A stretch of 64,000 nt of DNA from Rhododendron vialii (lineage: Eukaryota > Streptophyta > Magnoliopsida > Ericales > Ericaceae): positions 11,477,001 to 11,541,000 of the forward strand of contig NC_080569.1 in the NCBI RefSeq assembly GCF_030253575.1, read 5' to 3'. Each line of letters opens with the position of its first letter. Position 1 is the first letter of the stretch. The position numbers and the translations under genes were made by a program. The notes below the pieces were generated by a model. It saw only the letters and a program-made list of their open reading frames with translations, was not told the DNA's origin and made no database searches. Shown piece by piece: positions 1-11,710 of the stretch.

Positions 1-1602
1 TATGTGCAAAAGCAACTGAAAAATTGGTGAATTTGACTGCTAGAAAACAACATATGCTGCAGGTCGTTTTGAGTTCTGGCCCATGTCTCAACCTAATTGT
101 ATATTTGGCAATAGACAAAATTAATGGATTCCCACCAACAGTTGTGGGATTTTGTACGTACGTGGACCTACATCAACCGGCCAGTAGGATGGATAGGTAG
201 ACCTAATATTAACTACTTGACTTTTTTGTTGCTATGGAATAATGGATGTGAGATTTTTGTTTTTTCAATAGTACTATATCATAGTTACGAGTTGGTGACT
301 GCAACGGGAGTCGAGCATCTCATATACTATTAACTGAAGTCAATTGTGGCCGGAGAGTTTGAAACGGAGAATCATGAGTAGATTCAATTGTAAAATATTC
401 AACCTAAATAGTTATGAAGCATTGTCTTTTATCAGAAACAAATATACGAACGCATCAATTTGTACGATATACCACACAGGCATTCTAATGTGACACTTTG
501 GATCTCCTTGGTGATGGGAAAATATTGACGGAGGGGAGCTTAGAGATTTATTATTATTTCTTTTTAATTTGAACAGCCAGCTGAGAGAATCATTCCTATT
601 ATGCGAGATTTTTTTTTATTTGCCATTCGTTAAACTTAATGTACTCTATTCTAGAAGACTTGGGGAGGGGATGGGTGCTTACGGAAATCGAACCATGCCC
701 ATGTACATGAGAGTATAAGAGATGTATCAATTCCACGCCACCTGCTCCTATTATGAGAGATTGAGAGTAAATAAAAGTAAACTTTCTCTAACGGGTACCT
801 TTTGCATAATGGCTAGTAGTAACTCATCCGGTTATTCATATTAACATACTGATACATTTACAACTACAATTTTGTTTTCGTGGACAAGGAATTCACTATT
901 TTTGACAATTGTAGTGCCTCGGCGTCCTTTACTAAGATCTCATCATCATGATCGGTACGTCATGTTCAGCATGTGGATTACGTCATCCAAAAAAAAACTT
1001 AAATCTATGAGACATATATGATTAGCCTCCTAAGGTTTTTTTTTTAAAATCAGCATTAGCCTCCAAGTTAGACAACATGTGTTTAATAGTATTTTTGATA
1101 GGCTAGACAACATGTACATGTTATAGAAACATGGATGGCCAATATAAATCCAAAATGAATTGTACGACAAATCTTTCACGATCATGCAGTTGTCAATGTC
1201 AGATTAACTTCATCTTTCATATGAATGAAAAATTCACTGAACGCTACTGAATAGTTCAGATCACGATAATGGAATCTCGATGAAGCCCATCGAAGTGCAC
1301 TGCCACCCTGTTGTGCAATAATGCACCACCGGAATCCTTTCTCCGTTAAACGTAACCCAGTATAAGCATAAACTCCCGAGTCCTGACTTCGCATTAACTG
1401 TTTGGTTTAGCTGATCAGTTTCTCTTTTTTCCACTTACTTATTAATTTCAATTGGGAGATTATTAGTGCGCTAACATTTTTTTTTTTGAATGCAAAATTT
1501 TCCTATTTATGGGCTCTCATTTATAGACGCGGAGGCATTGAATTTTCTCTTGTATAAATGACTGCCTATTTATAATATATATAAATACACACACTCAACT
1601 TC
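1..1602. other. AT-rich intergenic DNA, no gene seen
   Basis: No open frame here resembles a protein family and no exon chain can be built. The short frames lack codon bias and homology that I can recognise. A stretch near 640-760 has the look of an old dispersed repeat but its ends are unclear. Confidence 0.5.
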
Positions 1603-1900
1603 CTATGAGGGCGCCCTCAAATAAGCAAAAGTGGGGACGTTCATCCCTACTGTTGGATCATGATTTCAATGGTCCAGATCTGCTGATGGTCATAAACCGT
1701 TTATGACTGTTGGATCGTGATTTCAATGGTCTAGATCTTCTTATGGTCATAAACCATTTATGACCAGTTTGGACCATTGAAATCACGATCCACCAGTCAT
1801 AAACCATTTATGACCATTAGCAGATCTGGACCATTGAAATCACAATTCAACGGCATGGATGGACGTCCGCACTTTTGCTTATTTGAGGGTGCCCTCATAG
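1603..1900. mobile_element. Foldback MITE of about 300 bp
   Basis: The left end (CTATGAGGGCGCCCTCAAAT) and the right end are near-perfect reverse complements, and the symmetry continues inward through both arms. Each arm carries a motif of about 57 bp around TTTCAATGGTC(C/T)AGATCT: two direct copies on the left at about 1651-1764, then two inverted copies up to about 1855. The whole unit could fold into one long hairpin. It has no coding capacity. The superfamily is uncertain because I see no clear target-site duplication. Confidence 0.75.
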
Positions 1901-2233
1901 ATAGAAAGCTGTGTGTGTGTAATTCACGGACCGTAATAAACATAAATTTTCTTATTTGGGATAACAAAAAGCGATACTGTGGAATGAAGTTCTCGATCAT
2001 CAAATACTAGTCCCATATGTCTAATAAATGGGCAGAAACTAACTGCCCATGCAACCAAGTGGTCTTAGTCTAAAACTTAAGTGTTTGCTCTATTCTAAGG
2101 TTTAGGTTCAATTATTTTTACTAATAATTTTTAGAGCTATCTCACTCTCATACGTAAGCATGTAAAACAGCTGTGAGAGGGACTATAGGAATCAGTCTAA
2201 GGTGCGCGCAAACTGGCTCGAGACATCCTGCAT

Positions 2234-3320
2234 TACCCAGGGGTAGACCCAGGATTTACCCAGGGGTAGACCCAGGATTTAGTGTCACTGGATTCAAAGT
2301 ATCTACAACATAAACTGATATACAATGACTAGTATCAGCGCGTGTTGTGCACAACTATCAAGAAAAAAAAAGAGATAAGGAAGGGTTTTTTCAGGTGTAG
2401 GATTTTTCAAATTTGAAGTTATCTTAATGTTGGGGCCAATAAGATTTAAAATAGGTAAAACATATATAAGCTAGTATGTTTAGAGTCATTCTAAACTATG
2501 CCACATGTCAATGAAGTTTTTCACAGAAAACCCCCCTCTGCGACTATATAGTATAGATACTAAAAAAAGAGATCAATTCATAATAATAGATAAATAAAAG
2601 GTGGAAATGTCAATCCATAACATATCGTTTGATTTCCAACTGACCCCGACGATTTTTCATATTTTGAAATTGATTCCCAATAATATCATTTTTAACCTAT
2701 CAAAAATCTATTGCTCATTGTACACAAAATTCCAAGTCGGAAATTAGATTAAACCAATACAGGTACTAGGTAGTGATAAAGAAAACAGAAGCGAAAAAGA
2801 AATATTGCATAGTTAGTAGTATAATTCCAAAAACAAAAGGAAAAAAAAAAAACAAAATCACCTATTCCCAATCATTCATATAATTAATCAAATTTGTCTC
2901 AAATTGATCTAGGTTTTTATTTTAAATTATCAGGGGTTTAGAATTGTAAATGTTTAATACTTATAATTTAATGCATCTTACATTTTAAAAAACAAATAGG
3001 CAAGTTCACTTTGGAACTTCCTTTTTTTTTCTATTTACGAAGTACAAACTGTTCTAGCCTTTTTTTTCTGAGAGAGGGAGAGAGATATTGTGTGAGTGTT
3101 ACTGATTGAAAGAGATGGTAGGGAAAGGGATGGTGGGACCATAGTAGGTAAAAAGTTGGGCAATTTTGTAATTTTTGCAGAGTACTTAGGGCAAGATATA
3201 AAAGGGAGATCTAGATAGGATCTTGGGGCAAAATTACTAAAATGCCCAGAAATTTATATATATATATTATGGAGAAATTTTATCCGGTGAGGCCACTACA
3301 TGCATCCGCCCCTGGCGTTA
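2234..3320. mobile_element. Possible non-autonomous transposon remnant
   Basis: The left end has a doubled 24-bp motif (CCAGGGGTAGACCCAGGATT, about 2237-2281). Near 3290-3320 an inverted, diverged counterpart appears (CATCCGCCCCTGG). The interior is AT-rich with no coding frame. This resembles dispersed plant elements with CAGGGGCGGA-type ends, but I could not fix the boundaries or a target duplication. Confidence 0.35.
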
Positions 3321-3894
3321 GCAAAAAAAAAAAAAAACCTAACTGCCCAATTGCCCATGCAAGTACCCCAAGAAATTAACAACCGCTAACGCCCTTTATC
3401 ATCGCTTTTCAACTTCTCCTTTGCTTTCTCTAGCATGAAACCCTAACTAACAAGTTTCCCTCATGAAAGCAACTTTTTCTCACAACGCAACCAAAAATTA
3501 AATTAAATGAAATAGCAAAAAAAAATTAAATGAAATAATAAGCCTGCAAGGCTGGGATGGGATCTCTTTGTCTAAACGGACTAAACTAGCTGATAAAAAA
3601 TAAATAGAAGGACTAAACGTGTTAAAGTCTACAAAAACATAAATTACGAAACAGATCATTCTTTTCAAATACATCAATTGAAAATAAATTTAAAGGAAAT
3701 AACTAGTCAAAAGTTCTTAAGTTATAGGTAAATTTTTAATTTTTTTTGGAAAACCCACAGAATCAATTTATTTTTTATAAAAATTACGTGAGTACTTATA
3801 ACATATTCTTTCCTATTTTGTCTCTATGTATAACTCCTTCCCTCCCTTAACTTCCCTTATCACCTTACTTATACTGTGGGGCCCCTCCTCTGCT

Positions 3895-3904
3895 TATTTA
3901 TACC
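3895..3904 (+). promoter_or_regulatory. Probable TATA box of the XTH gene
   Basis: TTATTTATAC lies about 290 bp upstream of the XTH start codon and just before the pyrimidine-rich leader. A start of transcription near 3925-3935 would give a 5' leader of about 255 nt that includes the tandem CT-rich repeats. This is positional inference only. Confidence 0.35.
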
Positions 3905-3930
3905 AACTGTAAGATTTGCCACAACATTCA

Positions 3931-3970
3931 CTCCTCCATACAAAAGCCTACAACCTTTTATTTCCCCCCT

Positions 3971-4023
<53 letters not shown>

Positions 4024-4104
4024 CATACGAAAGCCTACAACCTTTTATTTCCCCCCTCCCCTCTCTCTCTCTCTCTCTCTCTCTCTTCATTACTTTCCGT
4101 AACT
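3931..4104 (+). repeat. 87-bp tandem duplication with (CT)n in XTH 5' leader
   Basis: The segment starting CTCCTCCATAC at 3931 is repeated at 4018 with a single early change, followed each time by ACAACCTTTTATTTCCCCCC and a CT run (about 3976-4019 and 4062-4085). The frames running through it on both strands are low-complexity Ser/Leu or Arg/Glu strings and are not genes. Confidence 0.9.
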
Positions 4105-4186
4105 TAAACCACATTCTTCAATACACCAACAGTTTCTTTTCCCTCTCTCTCTCTCTGTATCTCTCTCTCTCCTCAGACATTTATTC

Positions 4187-7100
4187 ATGGCTCTCTTTCT
4201 CTGTCTTCTTCTCATTTTCATATTCCCTTCAAGCAAAGCTCAGGGGCCACCTTCACCAGGCTACTGGCCTAGTTCGAGAGTTGGTTCGATAGGGTTTGAC
4301 CAAGGTTTCAAAAATCTTTGGGGTCCAGAGAACCAAAATGTTGACCAGGGCTCACTCACAATTTGGCTTGATAAAAACTCAGGTCTTATATATTCATCGA
4401 TGTGTTCATAGTTAGCATTTTCTTTCACCACTCTTTTTTGGAAAAATGATATTCTCATAGAATTGGGGAACTAATTTTCAACTTTGTACAGACACACTAA
4501 ACTAACAATTTTATCCAACGGGCTCTTGTCCCAGTTGGTAACTCTTGTCCCCATGTGGGAGGCCAGAGTTCGAACTCCGTTGTGAACATTTAGAATTCAG
4601 GATTATAGATAGTCAATGAAATCTCATGCAGACTAACCTACTAACAACCCGTTAGTTTATACAATATTGGCACACACAAAAAAGTAACAATTTTAACTAA
4701 GGTAGATTTGTATATGAAAGTATTCATTTCATTTGGTACTAAAGCATATTAGAATTTGCATAAACGACAAGTTAGTTTTGTAACTTTAGATAATAACAAC
4801 CAAGGAACAAAAAATAGTTTATCAAGAAATGGTAGGGCAAAAATTAACTTTTTGGTTTTTCACACAAAAATTCTTTGATAAAAAATGATGTGACAAAGAC
4901 ATTTCAGAAACTATAAACTTCTTTAATGGGCATTTTTGCTTTAAAATGACAAAATCAGACAATCAGAGCTTGCTAGCTAGTTGCCATATCATTCTACAGT
5001 GCTGCTAGATTTTTATTTTTGTACACAAGTTGGTACTCCTTTTTTTTTTTCATTCGGATGTACAAATTAATATAAATATATAACATTATTTTTCCGTACC
5101 TCTATTTTCAAATATAGGAAGTGGGTTCAAATCATATGATCCCTATCAATCTGGATATTTTGGTGCTGCTGTCAAGCTTCATCCTGGCTACACTGCTGGA
5201 GTGATCACATGCTTATATGTGAGTCTCTCTCTCTCTCCACTTATTTTACGTTATTAATAGTTGGTTTAAAATGCTGATAACAATGGCAGCTCTCAAACAA
5301 TGAAGCCCACCCGGGACACCACGACGAAGTTGATATCGAGTTTCTGGGAACGACGCCGGACAAGCCATACGTTTTGCAGACAAACGTGTATATTCAAGGA
5401 AGCGGAGACGGGCATCTCATAGGGAGAGAGATGAAGTTCCATCTCTGGTTCGATCCGACGCAAGACTTCCACAACTATGTCATTCTATGGAATCCCAGTG
5501 AGATCATGTTAGTACCGTTTTCATACATTATATCATTCTTCAAACAAATATACCGCTATTAATCAAAAGGTTTTCATACATTATATATAACTTTTAGCGT
5601 AATGCTAGCGATGGAAAATACATGCACGCGGACTTGGGGCGCAGATATATTTCGAACACACATTAGATTTGTCTGGTATCATATCCAATGCACGCACGCA
5701 GGCTCACCAAAATAGAATAAGGGCTCCGTGTGCATTGGACAATTACAGACTCGTGTGTATACGGATCTATATACACAAATTTGCGTTCGTAGCATTGCTC
5801 GATGTGAAAGCAACCTGAATTGACCAAAGCAACTTCCTTTTCGAGAAAAATACTGATCCCCACCCGTAAAACAAGAGCGTGATGTCAACTATTTCGACTG
5901 AAAATTTTCTTTTCAATTGCAATTTTGGTTGGCGTACTACATGACACTCGAGGGTAAATAAAGTATCTAAATTTGACCGACAGATTTAATCAATTTGTGT
6001 ATTTAATTATTTTCCATTGTGTCAATGCATGGGGTCATGCATATTAGTCCATCAATCAATTCTATTTGATTTATAAGTATCTTATAGGTGTATATTACTC
6101 AAAGGTTGGTGGGTCACGGACCCCATATTGTCCCATCCCTAGCCAGAGGCTAAAAAAAATCTGCAGCAAGCCATACTGAAGCTGGCCTGGATATTCAATT
6201 CTAGGAAAAAGAAGTTAAACTGAAATAGAAAGAGAAGAAGGATTGTTTTGGTCTTTTGTCTATATTTAATTTTTAGTTTTGCATTAAAAATTTTGGTTGA
6301 TTATCAATTCGTCTTCTCGAGGGGAATGGAAAAAGTGATAAATTATGATTGAAACTCAAAAAATTTAATAAAATAAAATAAAAAATTATAAGCCAAAAAG
6401 GAAGATTTTTTTTACTTTTTTTTTTCTTTATTCAAAAATTTTTTGAGTTAGAATCATAATTTTTACCTTTTTGAACGTCGAAACAAACCAATAATCTATA
6501 AACATTTGATTCAAAACTAACAAATTCGTATTTTTTTGGAATAAAAGACAAAAAAAGGAAAGCATTTTTGCCAAAACATCCCTGAATCTATTGCTTCTAC
6601 GACAACATTGGGAACACTTTCAAGAAAATAAGATTTTTGGTATAGTATTAATTATGCATGTTAGTTAATGATTGAGCATTACAAATCACGGGTGGCAACA
6701 TGTCAAAGTAAGTGGATTAGATATTGGTCACATGCATTCAGATAAATAAATAAATAAAAGATATTGGTCACATTAATTGTCATTGAAATGTTATGGTATT
6801 TATGGCATCCCATGTAATAACATGTACTCCCTCCATTCCATTTTGTTTTTTTACGTTTTTTTTTTGAGCTGTCCTAAATTCTTTGCAAATTTTCAAATTT
6901 AGAAACCATCAAAAGGCTAAAATTCCAATTCTACCCATTTTGTTTTGAGGTGAAGGAAATACTAAGTTCAACGCAAAACCAAGCAAAAGAGTATTTGAAC
7001 CCAAAAACTTTTTACTAGTCATTAAACCAATCGGGACGGAGTGAGTATAATTTTATTCAATAAAGTTGGTTTCAGGTACGTGACATGACCAGCTTGCCCT

Positions 7101-7530
7101 GGTTGTTTATTTTCCTCTTGTGGAAATTAATTGATGTGCCCTTTTGATGTGTTGTTGATTTTCCAGATTCTATGTGGATGATGTCCCAATTAGGAGGTAT
7201 CCAAGAAAAAGCGATGCCACATTTCCGTTAAGGCCCATGTGGGTCTATGGTTCGATATGGGATGCCTCGTCCTGGGCCACCGAGGGTGGAAAGTACAAGG
7301 CCGACTACGAATACCAACCGTTTATCGGTCGGTACAGGGACTTCAAACTCGGCGGATGCAAAGCGTCGTCCGGGCCAACCTCATGCGGCCCGCCGTGGAG
7401 TCAACCGTCAGGCCCCCGTGGGCTTAGCTCGCAGCAGTACGCGGCCATGGATTGGGTACAGAGGAACTACAAGGTGTACGATTATTGCAGCGATCCAAGC
7501 AGAGACCATACCCTCATTCCTGAGTGCTAG
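4187..7530 (+). CDS. XTH32-like: Xyloglucan endotransglucosylase/hydrolase, XTH31/32 type (group III-A)
   Basis: Secreted GH16 cell-wall enzyme that cuts xyloglucan and either rejoins it or hydrolyses it. Exons: 4187-4382, 5118-5218, 5290-5507 and 7167-7530, all joined in frame at GT-AG sites, giving 292 residues, the usual family length. The first about 18 residues form a signal peptide ending near SSKA-QG. The catalytic motif [10 protein letters not shown] (nucleophile E112, acid/base E116) starts exon 3's conserved core. The loop [11 protein letters not shown] and the Cys-containing tail ending DHTLIPEC are typical. The N-glycosylation site that follows the motif in groups I/II is absent, as in XTH31/32. 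Group III-A members are known mainly for hydrolase activity, so hydrolysis is the likelier role here, by inference. The leader carries CT repeats, intron 1 a SINE-like piece and intron 3 a Stowaway MITE. The reading frame looks intact. Confidence 0.95.
4517..4600 (+). mobile_element. tRNA-derived SINE-like fragment in XTH intron 1
   Basis: The sequence has an A-box-like block (CCCAGTTGGTAACTC) followed at tRNA-like spacing by a B-box-like block (AGAGTTCGAACTCC), the internal RNA polymerase III promoter pattern of plant SINEs. No cloverleaf can be formed over the whole length, so it is not a tRNA gene. The 3' end of the element is unclear. Confidence 0.55.
6827..7045. mobile_element. Stowaway-type MITE in XTH intron 3
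   Basis: The 219-bp unit begins CTCCCTCCATTCCATTTTG and ends GGGACGGAGTGAG, the terminal repeat typical of plant Tc1/mariner-related Stowaway elements. It is flanked by TA on both sides (6825-6826 and 7046-7047), the expected target duplication. There is no coding capacity. Confidence 0.8.
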
Positions 7531-7692
7531 GGTTTGGTCTCAAGAGACTGTCGCGAAATTCATGAGTGAAAAAATAATATTTGGATTGTCATTCAACGCG
7601 AATCTGGGTGAATTGTTACGAGCTACCAATTGGTTAATGTTGTAGGGGGTATTGAGATGGGGGACCCTCTTGTCGAAAAATAGATGCAAGAG

Positions 7693-7866
7693 TGGTTTAG
7701 AGTCCAAGCCTCCAAGATGTGGAAGATTTCTATAAATGTGTGTTTATTGTTTCTTAGTGTAATAGTTAGTAAAATGTATTGGTTTAGAGTCCAAGCCTCC
7801 AAGATGTGGAAGATTTATATAATTATGTTTTTATTTTTCTGAGAAATAGTTAGAAAATATGTATGG
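7693..7866 (+). repeat. 87-bp tandem duplication in XTH 3' region
   Basis: TGGTTTAGAGTCCAAGCCTC at 7693 recurs at 7780, and similarity continues through TAGTTAG near each unit's end. The copies differ by several substitutions and small gaps. They lie 160-340 bp after the stop codon, so probably in the 3' UTR or just beyond. Confidence 0.85.
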
Positions 7867-9507
7867 TGCCATGCACTATAAATATGGGAGATAGAGAAAG
7901 GGAGAAAAGGAAAATGGAAAGATGGGAAAGACATTAATGGGGTCTTGAGTGTTTGGTTAGAACACTGATAGATGAGACTGTTGTAAGTGTATCTCCTTTT
8001 CTTGGCTGTCAATATTTTTATTAAAGAATAAAAGGGAAATTAGCCACCCAAAAGTTTACTATATTATACTCTTGTCAGTCTTGTGAAAGTTATTGCACTT
8101 CTATTTGCTTTTGCTCATTAATTACCAGGATCATTGATTCTTATGCTATCAGAAGTTTACTGGACTTTCATTAAGTTAAACAAAATGACATAAGAATACA
8201 AATTTAATTTGATACATTTTTCTATACGCTTTTCAGTTTTTACACATTTTAATCTATTTTTTCAACCTTGACAAAAGCCAATCGGGATCTTTTAGCATTT
8301 TCCTAAAATATATTCGGTGATCTATGGCACTATCACATGGTGTCAACGCCCTTTACAATCACACGTTTATGTACAGACTACAACTAACTTTTTGTACTTT
8401 ATGCGATTGTGTAGTTATTGAGGGCGTTGGTGCATCACATGATTGTGCCACATTATTATGGAATTATTTGTTGTTACAGTGAATCGTGAATAAGCAGAAG
8501 TTCAAACTCAAACAAACCCTTCTCTTCCGAATTTATTGTGAAATTAAAACCCACATGCATTTCAATGTTTGCGAGCTACTAGTGATCAGAAGAACAGAGA
8601 ATTGTCCCATTCCTTCTTGTCTCGCCCATTACTGATCGATCATCTCAGATCTATTACTACTACCACCTTTTGTCATTTTGAGTTTTCTTCTTTTTCTATC
8701 TAATACTTATACGACCCCCACATTTAGTAGAGAAATAGGAGACAGAAAATCTTAATTCGCTGCAAAAAGCCATTCATTCGGAAATCTAATCTAAAAATCA
8801 TCAGTTTGGTTCCGATCGGTTCGGTTGTCCATCTGCGATAACTGATAGCAAGACCAGCCTTGGCTTACATAAGGTCCACTCTATTATAGAGCTTGACATT
8901 CATGCTGACCCTTCCAATTGGCGCCACATTTGAGAAGTACGTCATTCATATGGGCTTCTACATTTCAGCCCAATATTTTGCCCACAAATTCGGATCTATA
9001 AAAAAAAACTGGGCCGCATTGTTGAAAAAAGAGCCATCAACGGCCCAACACTAGCTATCTGGCATGCTTCTGTTCAAATTTTTTGTTCTTCTGATGACTG
9101 GCAAGAAAAAAAAATGGGACTCGTTCTTTTTCCAATATCGTTTTCCTTCTTCTTGACGGGGTCATAGGTTCCCCACTCACGTCTATTTCCAACCTTTCAA
9201 GAATTTTTTTTTCTAACGGTACCTTGTATGTACTAAGATTTAATCAGCGACGCTTACAGAACAACATGGTCACATGTGTCATAAGTTCTTGCACCACTAA
9301 TTTCGAACTCATACATTAATTCCTTAAAAATTCCACATCAATGTGTGAGACTGATGATGATGAACTTGAACTTGTTGCACTAAACAATTTGATAAGATCA
9401 CTAATCTTGTAATAACCGAAAAAAAGAAGATAAGAATCATAAGATTACTTCGGATAATAGCTCTGCATCTTCAACTGCTCTTCCCTTTCTTCAGTTCCAT
9501 TTCTTAT
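7867..9507. other. Intergenic DNA between XTH and MFS genes
   Basis: The two genes converge here. No coding exon is visible. One inverted repeat lies at about 8322-8453 (listed separately). The rest is AT-rich and probably includes both genes' 3' ends. Confidence 0.5.
8322..8453. repeat. Small foldback repeat
   Basis: The left arm (TGGCACTATCACATGGTGTC, then AACGCCCTT) pairs with a diverged inverse on the right (GAGGGCGTTGGTGCATCACA). The loop is about 75 bp. It could be a worn MITE; no target duplication was identified. Confidence 0.55.
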
Positions 9508-11631
9508 TCATTTCCCATGGTGCCCTTCCTCTTCCTCTTCAACTGCTTTTCCCTTCTTTTGTGTGTCATCCATCTCCCCACCAGTACCCTCTTCCCCTCT
9601 CTCTCTAAACTTCTTGTATATATCCCCCTTGTAAAATTCCCTGGTTCTCGCAACCAAGATCATTGAAGCAAGAGCCCCCAGAAAAGTAACCCCTGCCAGA
9701 ATCACAAAAGCAAGCCTGTAACAGTGAACACCGATGCAAATCAATTCCTTAACCGAAGATCGATTCATTCCTCTCTTGTCAAGATCCTTTAACGCCTCCA
9801 TATCGTAAAGAGGCCCTGTAACTTTCACATTTAGTATGTAGGAGCCGAGGGGACTAACCAGTTGGCCACAGTTGAACAACGTGGAGTAGTACTTTAGTCC
9901 AAAGAGCTCGGAGATGATGGCGAAAATCAGAGGCAATTGAGCGCCGAATGAGAATCCAATGATCACGGATGCGATGTAGACCGAACCGGGGATTGGGAAG
10001 GCGATGAAGAGGAGGCCGATGCAGGACAAGAAAAGGACCAGGGTCATCATAAGCGTCCGAGGAAACTTGTATTTAGAAAGGAGGGCTTCGGAAACGAATC
10101 CGGAGAAAATTCTCCCGAAATAATTCCATATGCTCAGTAGGGATACAAAGGTCTTGATAGTTTTTGTTGGGTATCCAAGGGATTCTCCGATTTGGCCCAA
10201 GTTGTCTACAGCAGTCAAGCTCGAGCCAAGCCCACAAAAGGTTGCGAAAAGCAGAATTAGCATGTCAGTGCTCAGAAGTGCTTGTAATATGGTGTAGTCC
10301 TCCCCCCTCTCAGGCTTATTGATGAAAATGTCTTGAAAACAAGTTGTTTTGGGCTTCTCTTCTAGCAGTGGTTTTGGTGTTGGTGTTGGCTCCAATATAT
10401 GTGAACTGGGACTCATGGGTTTTGCACCTTTTGGGTATTGGTTCCAGAGGACTAATTCTTCTCTAATGGCTATAAAAAGGGGAACAAAAAGCAAGGCACA
10501 GACCACGGTGACACTAAGAGCATAGCCTGCCTGTGGAAAAGTCACCAATTTCTGACATATCGTCATAACCATGAGAAACAAAGCCAGCACAATCGACACA
10601 TACAAGAACTGGTAAAATATTCTCAGCTCGTTCGGTTGCCGAACCACCTTCATCGGCCGGATTGTGTACACAAAAACCACCGATATCGCCGCGGGAAGCC
10701 ACCCGATCAGAAGAATCAAGGACTTGGAATCGTTTCCGTAGATAGCCAGATACACTTGGGTCATTATGGCTCCACTTAACCCCGTGAAACCCTTTAACAG
10801 GCCCAACATGATTCCCCTGCTTTCAGGGAAGTTTCTGACCGAAGTTACCAAAGCTCCGGTGTTGGCGAAGTTCTGGGAATTCGCTCCGATGCAGATGTAC
10901 ATACACATCTGCCAAACCTGTTGGAGGCAAAGATAATTTGACAAACTTATAAAATTAAACTAGAATTTCACATCCCTCATACTTCAAAACACTAATTACT
11001 TATAGGAATAACAAAATGTGACTCGTCGGTAATCCTGATTATAATTCAGGCATTACACCCATGTCAATGCCACATGATATTCCGGGAGTACTGGGCCAAT
11101 GCCACGAGCAATAAATAACTCACCACTGACTTATAATTCCCACTAACAATTATAAAAATGCATAACCAAATAATAAGAACTCTCCAAGTTTATTATTTCC
11201 AACAATACCTTCGGCTTGGCTATAAAATTTTACCTTACCCAAAAAAAAAAAACAAAAAACAATACCTTCGGCTTGGGGATTCTGCCGGTGACGGAGAGGA
11301 ATATCATGAAGTAGCCGAAGAAGTTCATGGCAGAGCCGATTAAGAGCACGACCCAGGTTGGTGTTACCTCGGCGATGAGGCCGGAGAGGACGCCGATGTT
11401 GGCGCCGAGGTCTTTGAAGAAACCGAGGAGGTTGAGGGTGGTTTGGTCGTATCCGAGGGAGTATTTTATCTCTTTGGAGTAAACTCCGAAGAGGTAGGTT
11501 GCCCCTGCTCCCGCCATGATTAGGAAGGATGCGAAGAGCGAGAACCACCGGCCGCGGACGACTTGGACAGCGAACTGGAACGACGGGTGGCCGCTGGCGG
11601 CGGCGGGGGTCAATGGTAATTCAGTAACCAT
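9508..11631 (-). CDS. Nodulin-like / NFD4-type major facilitator transporter
   Basis: Polytopic membrane protein with an N-terminal Nodulin-like domain and a C-terminal MFS half. Two exons on the minus strand, 11631-11266 and 10917-9508, join in phase 0 (KPK/VWQMC) to give 591 residues, normal for the family. Early residues [16 protein letters not shown] and [15 protein letters not shown], then [20 protein letters not shown], are family hallmarks. About twelve hydrophobic segments can be counted, split by a polar stretch after residue about 290. The tail is charged (EEEEEGHH). The substrate is not known from sequence. Intron 1 begins with a duplicated copy of the donor region, and a large foldback element lies about 80-130 bp upstream of the start codon. 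The closest remembered Arabidopsis relative by family and position is At2g28120. Confidence 0.92.
11203..11276. repeat. Duplicated splice-donor segment in MFS intron
   Basis: CAATACCTTCGGCTTGG occurs at 11260-11276, spanning the real exon 1/intron junction, and again at 11203-11219, 57 bp into the intron. The second copy carries the same minus-strand donor (AAG then GTATT). Between them are an A-rich run and an in-frame stop (11232-11230). Confidence 0.9.
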
Positions 11632-11710
11632 ATTTGGCGGTCCTAGTTTGCGAGGTGAAAGTTGAGAGAGAGAGAGTGTGTGTAATGATATGTTAAAGAC
11701 AAGAGCAGGA

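Noticed and set aside
3876-4292. 138-codon Ser/Leu-rich frame over the XTH leader, and Arg/Glu frame on the other strand
   Set aside because: Both are translations of CT/GA microsatellites; the real XTH start is at 4187.
11150-11548. 132-codon alternative minus-strand frame in MFS exon 1
   Set aside because: Out of frame with the nodulin-like domain; Arg/Pro-rich shadow.
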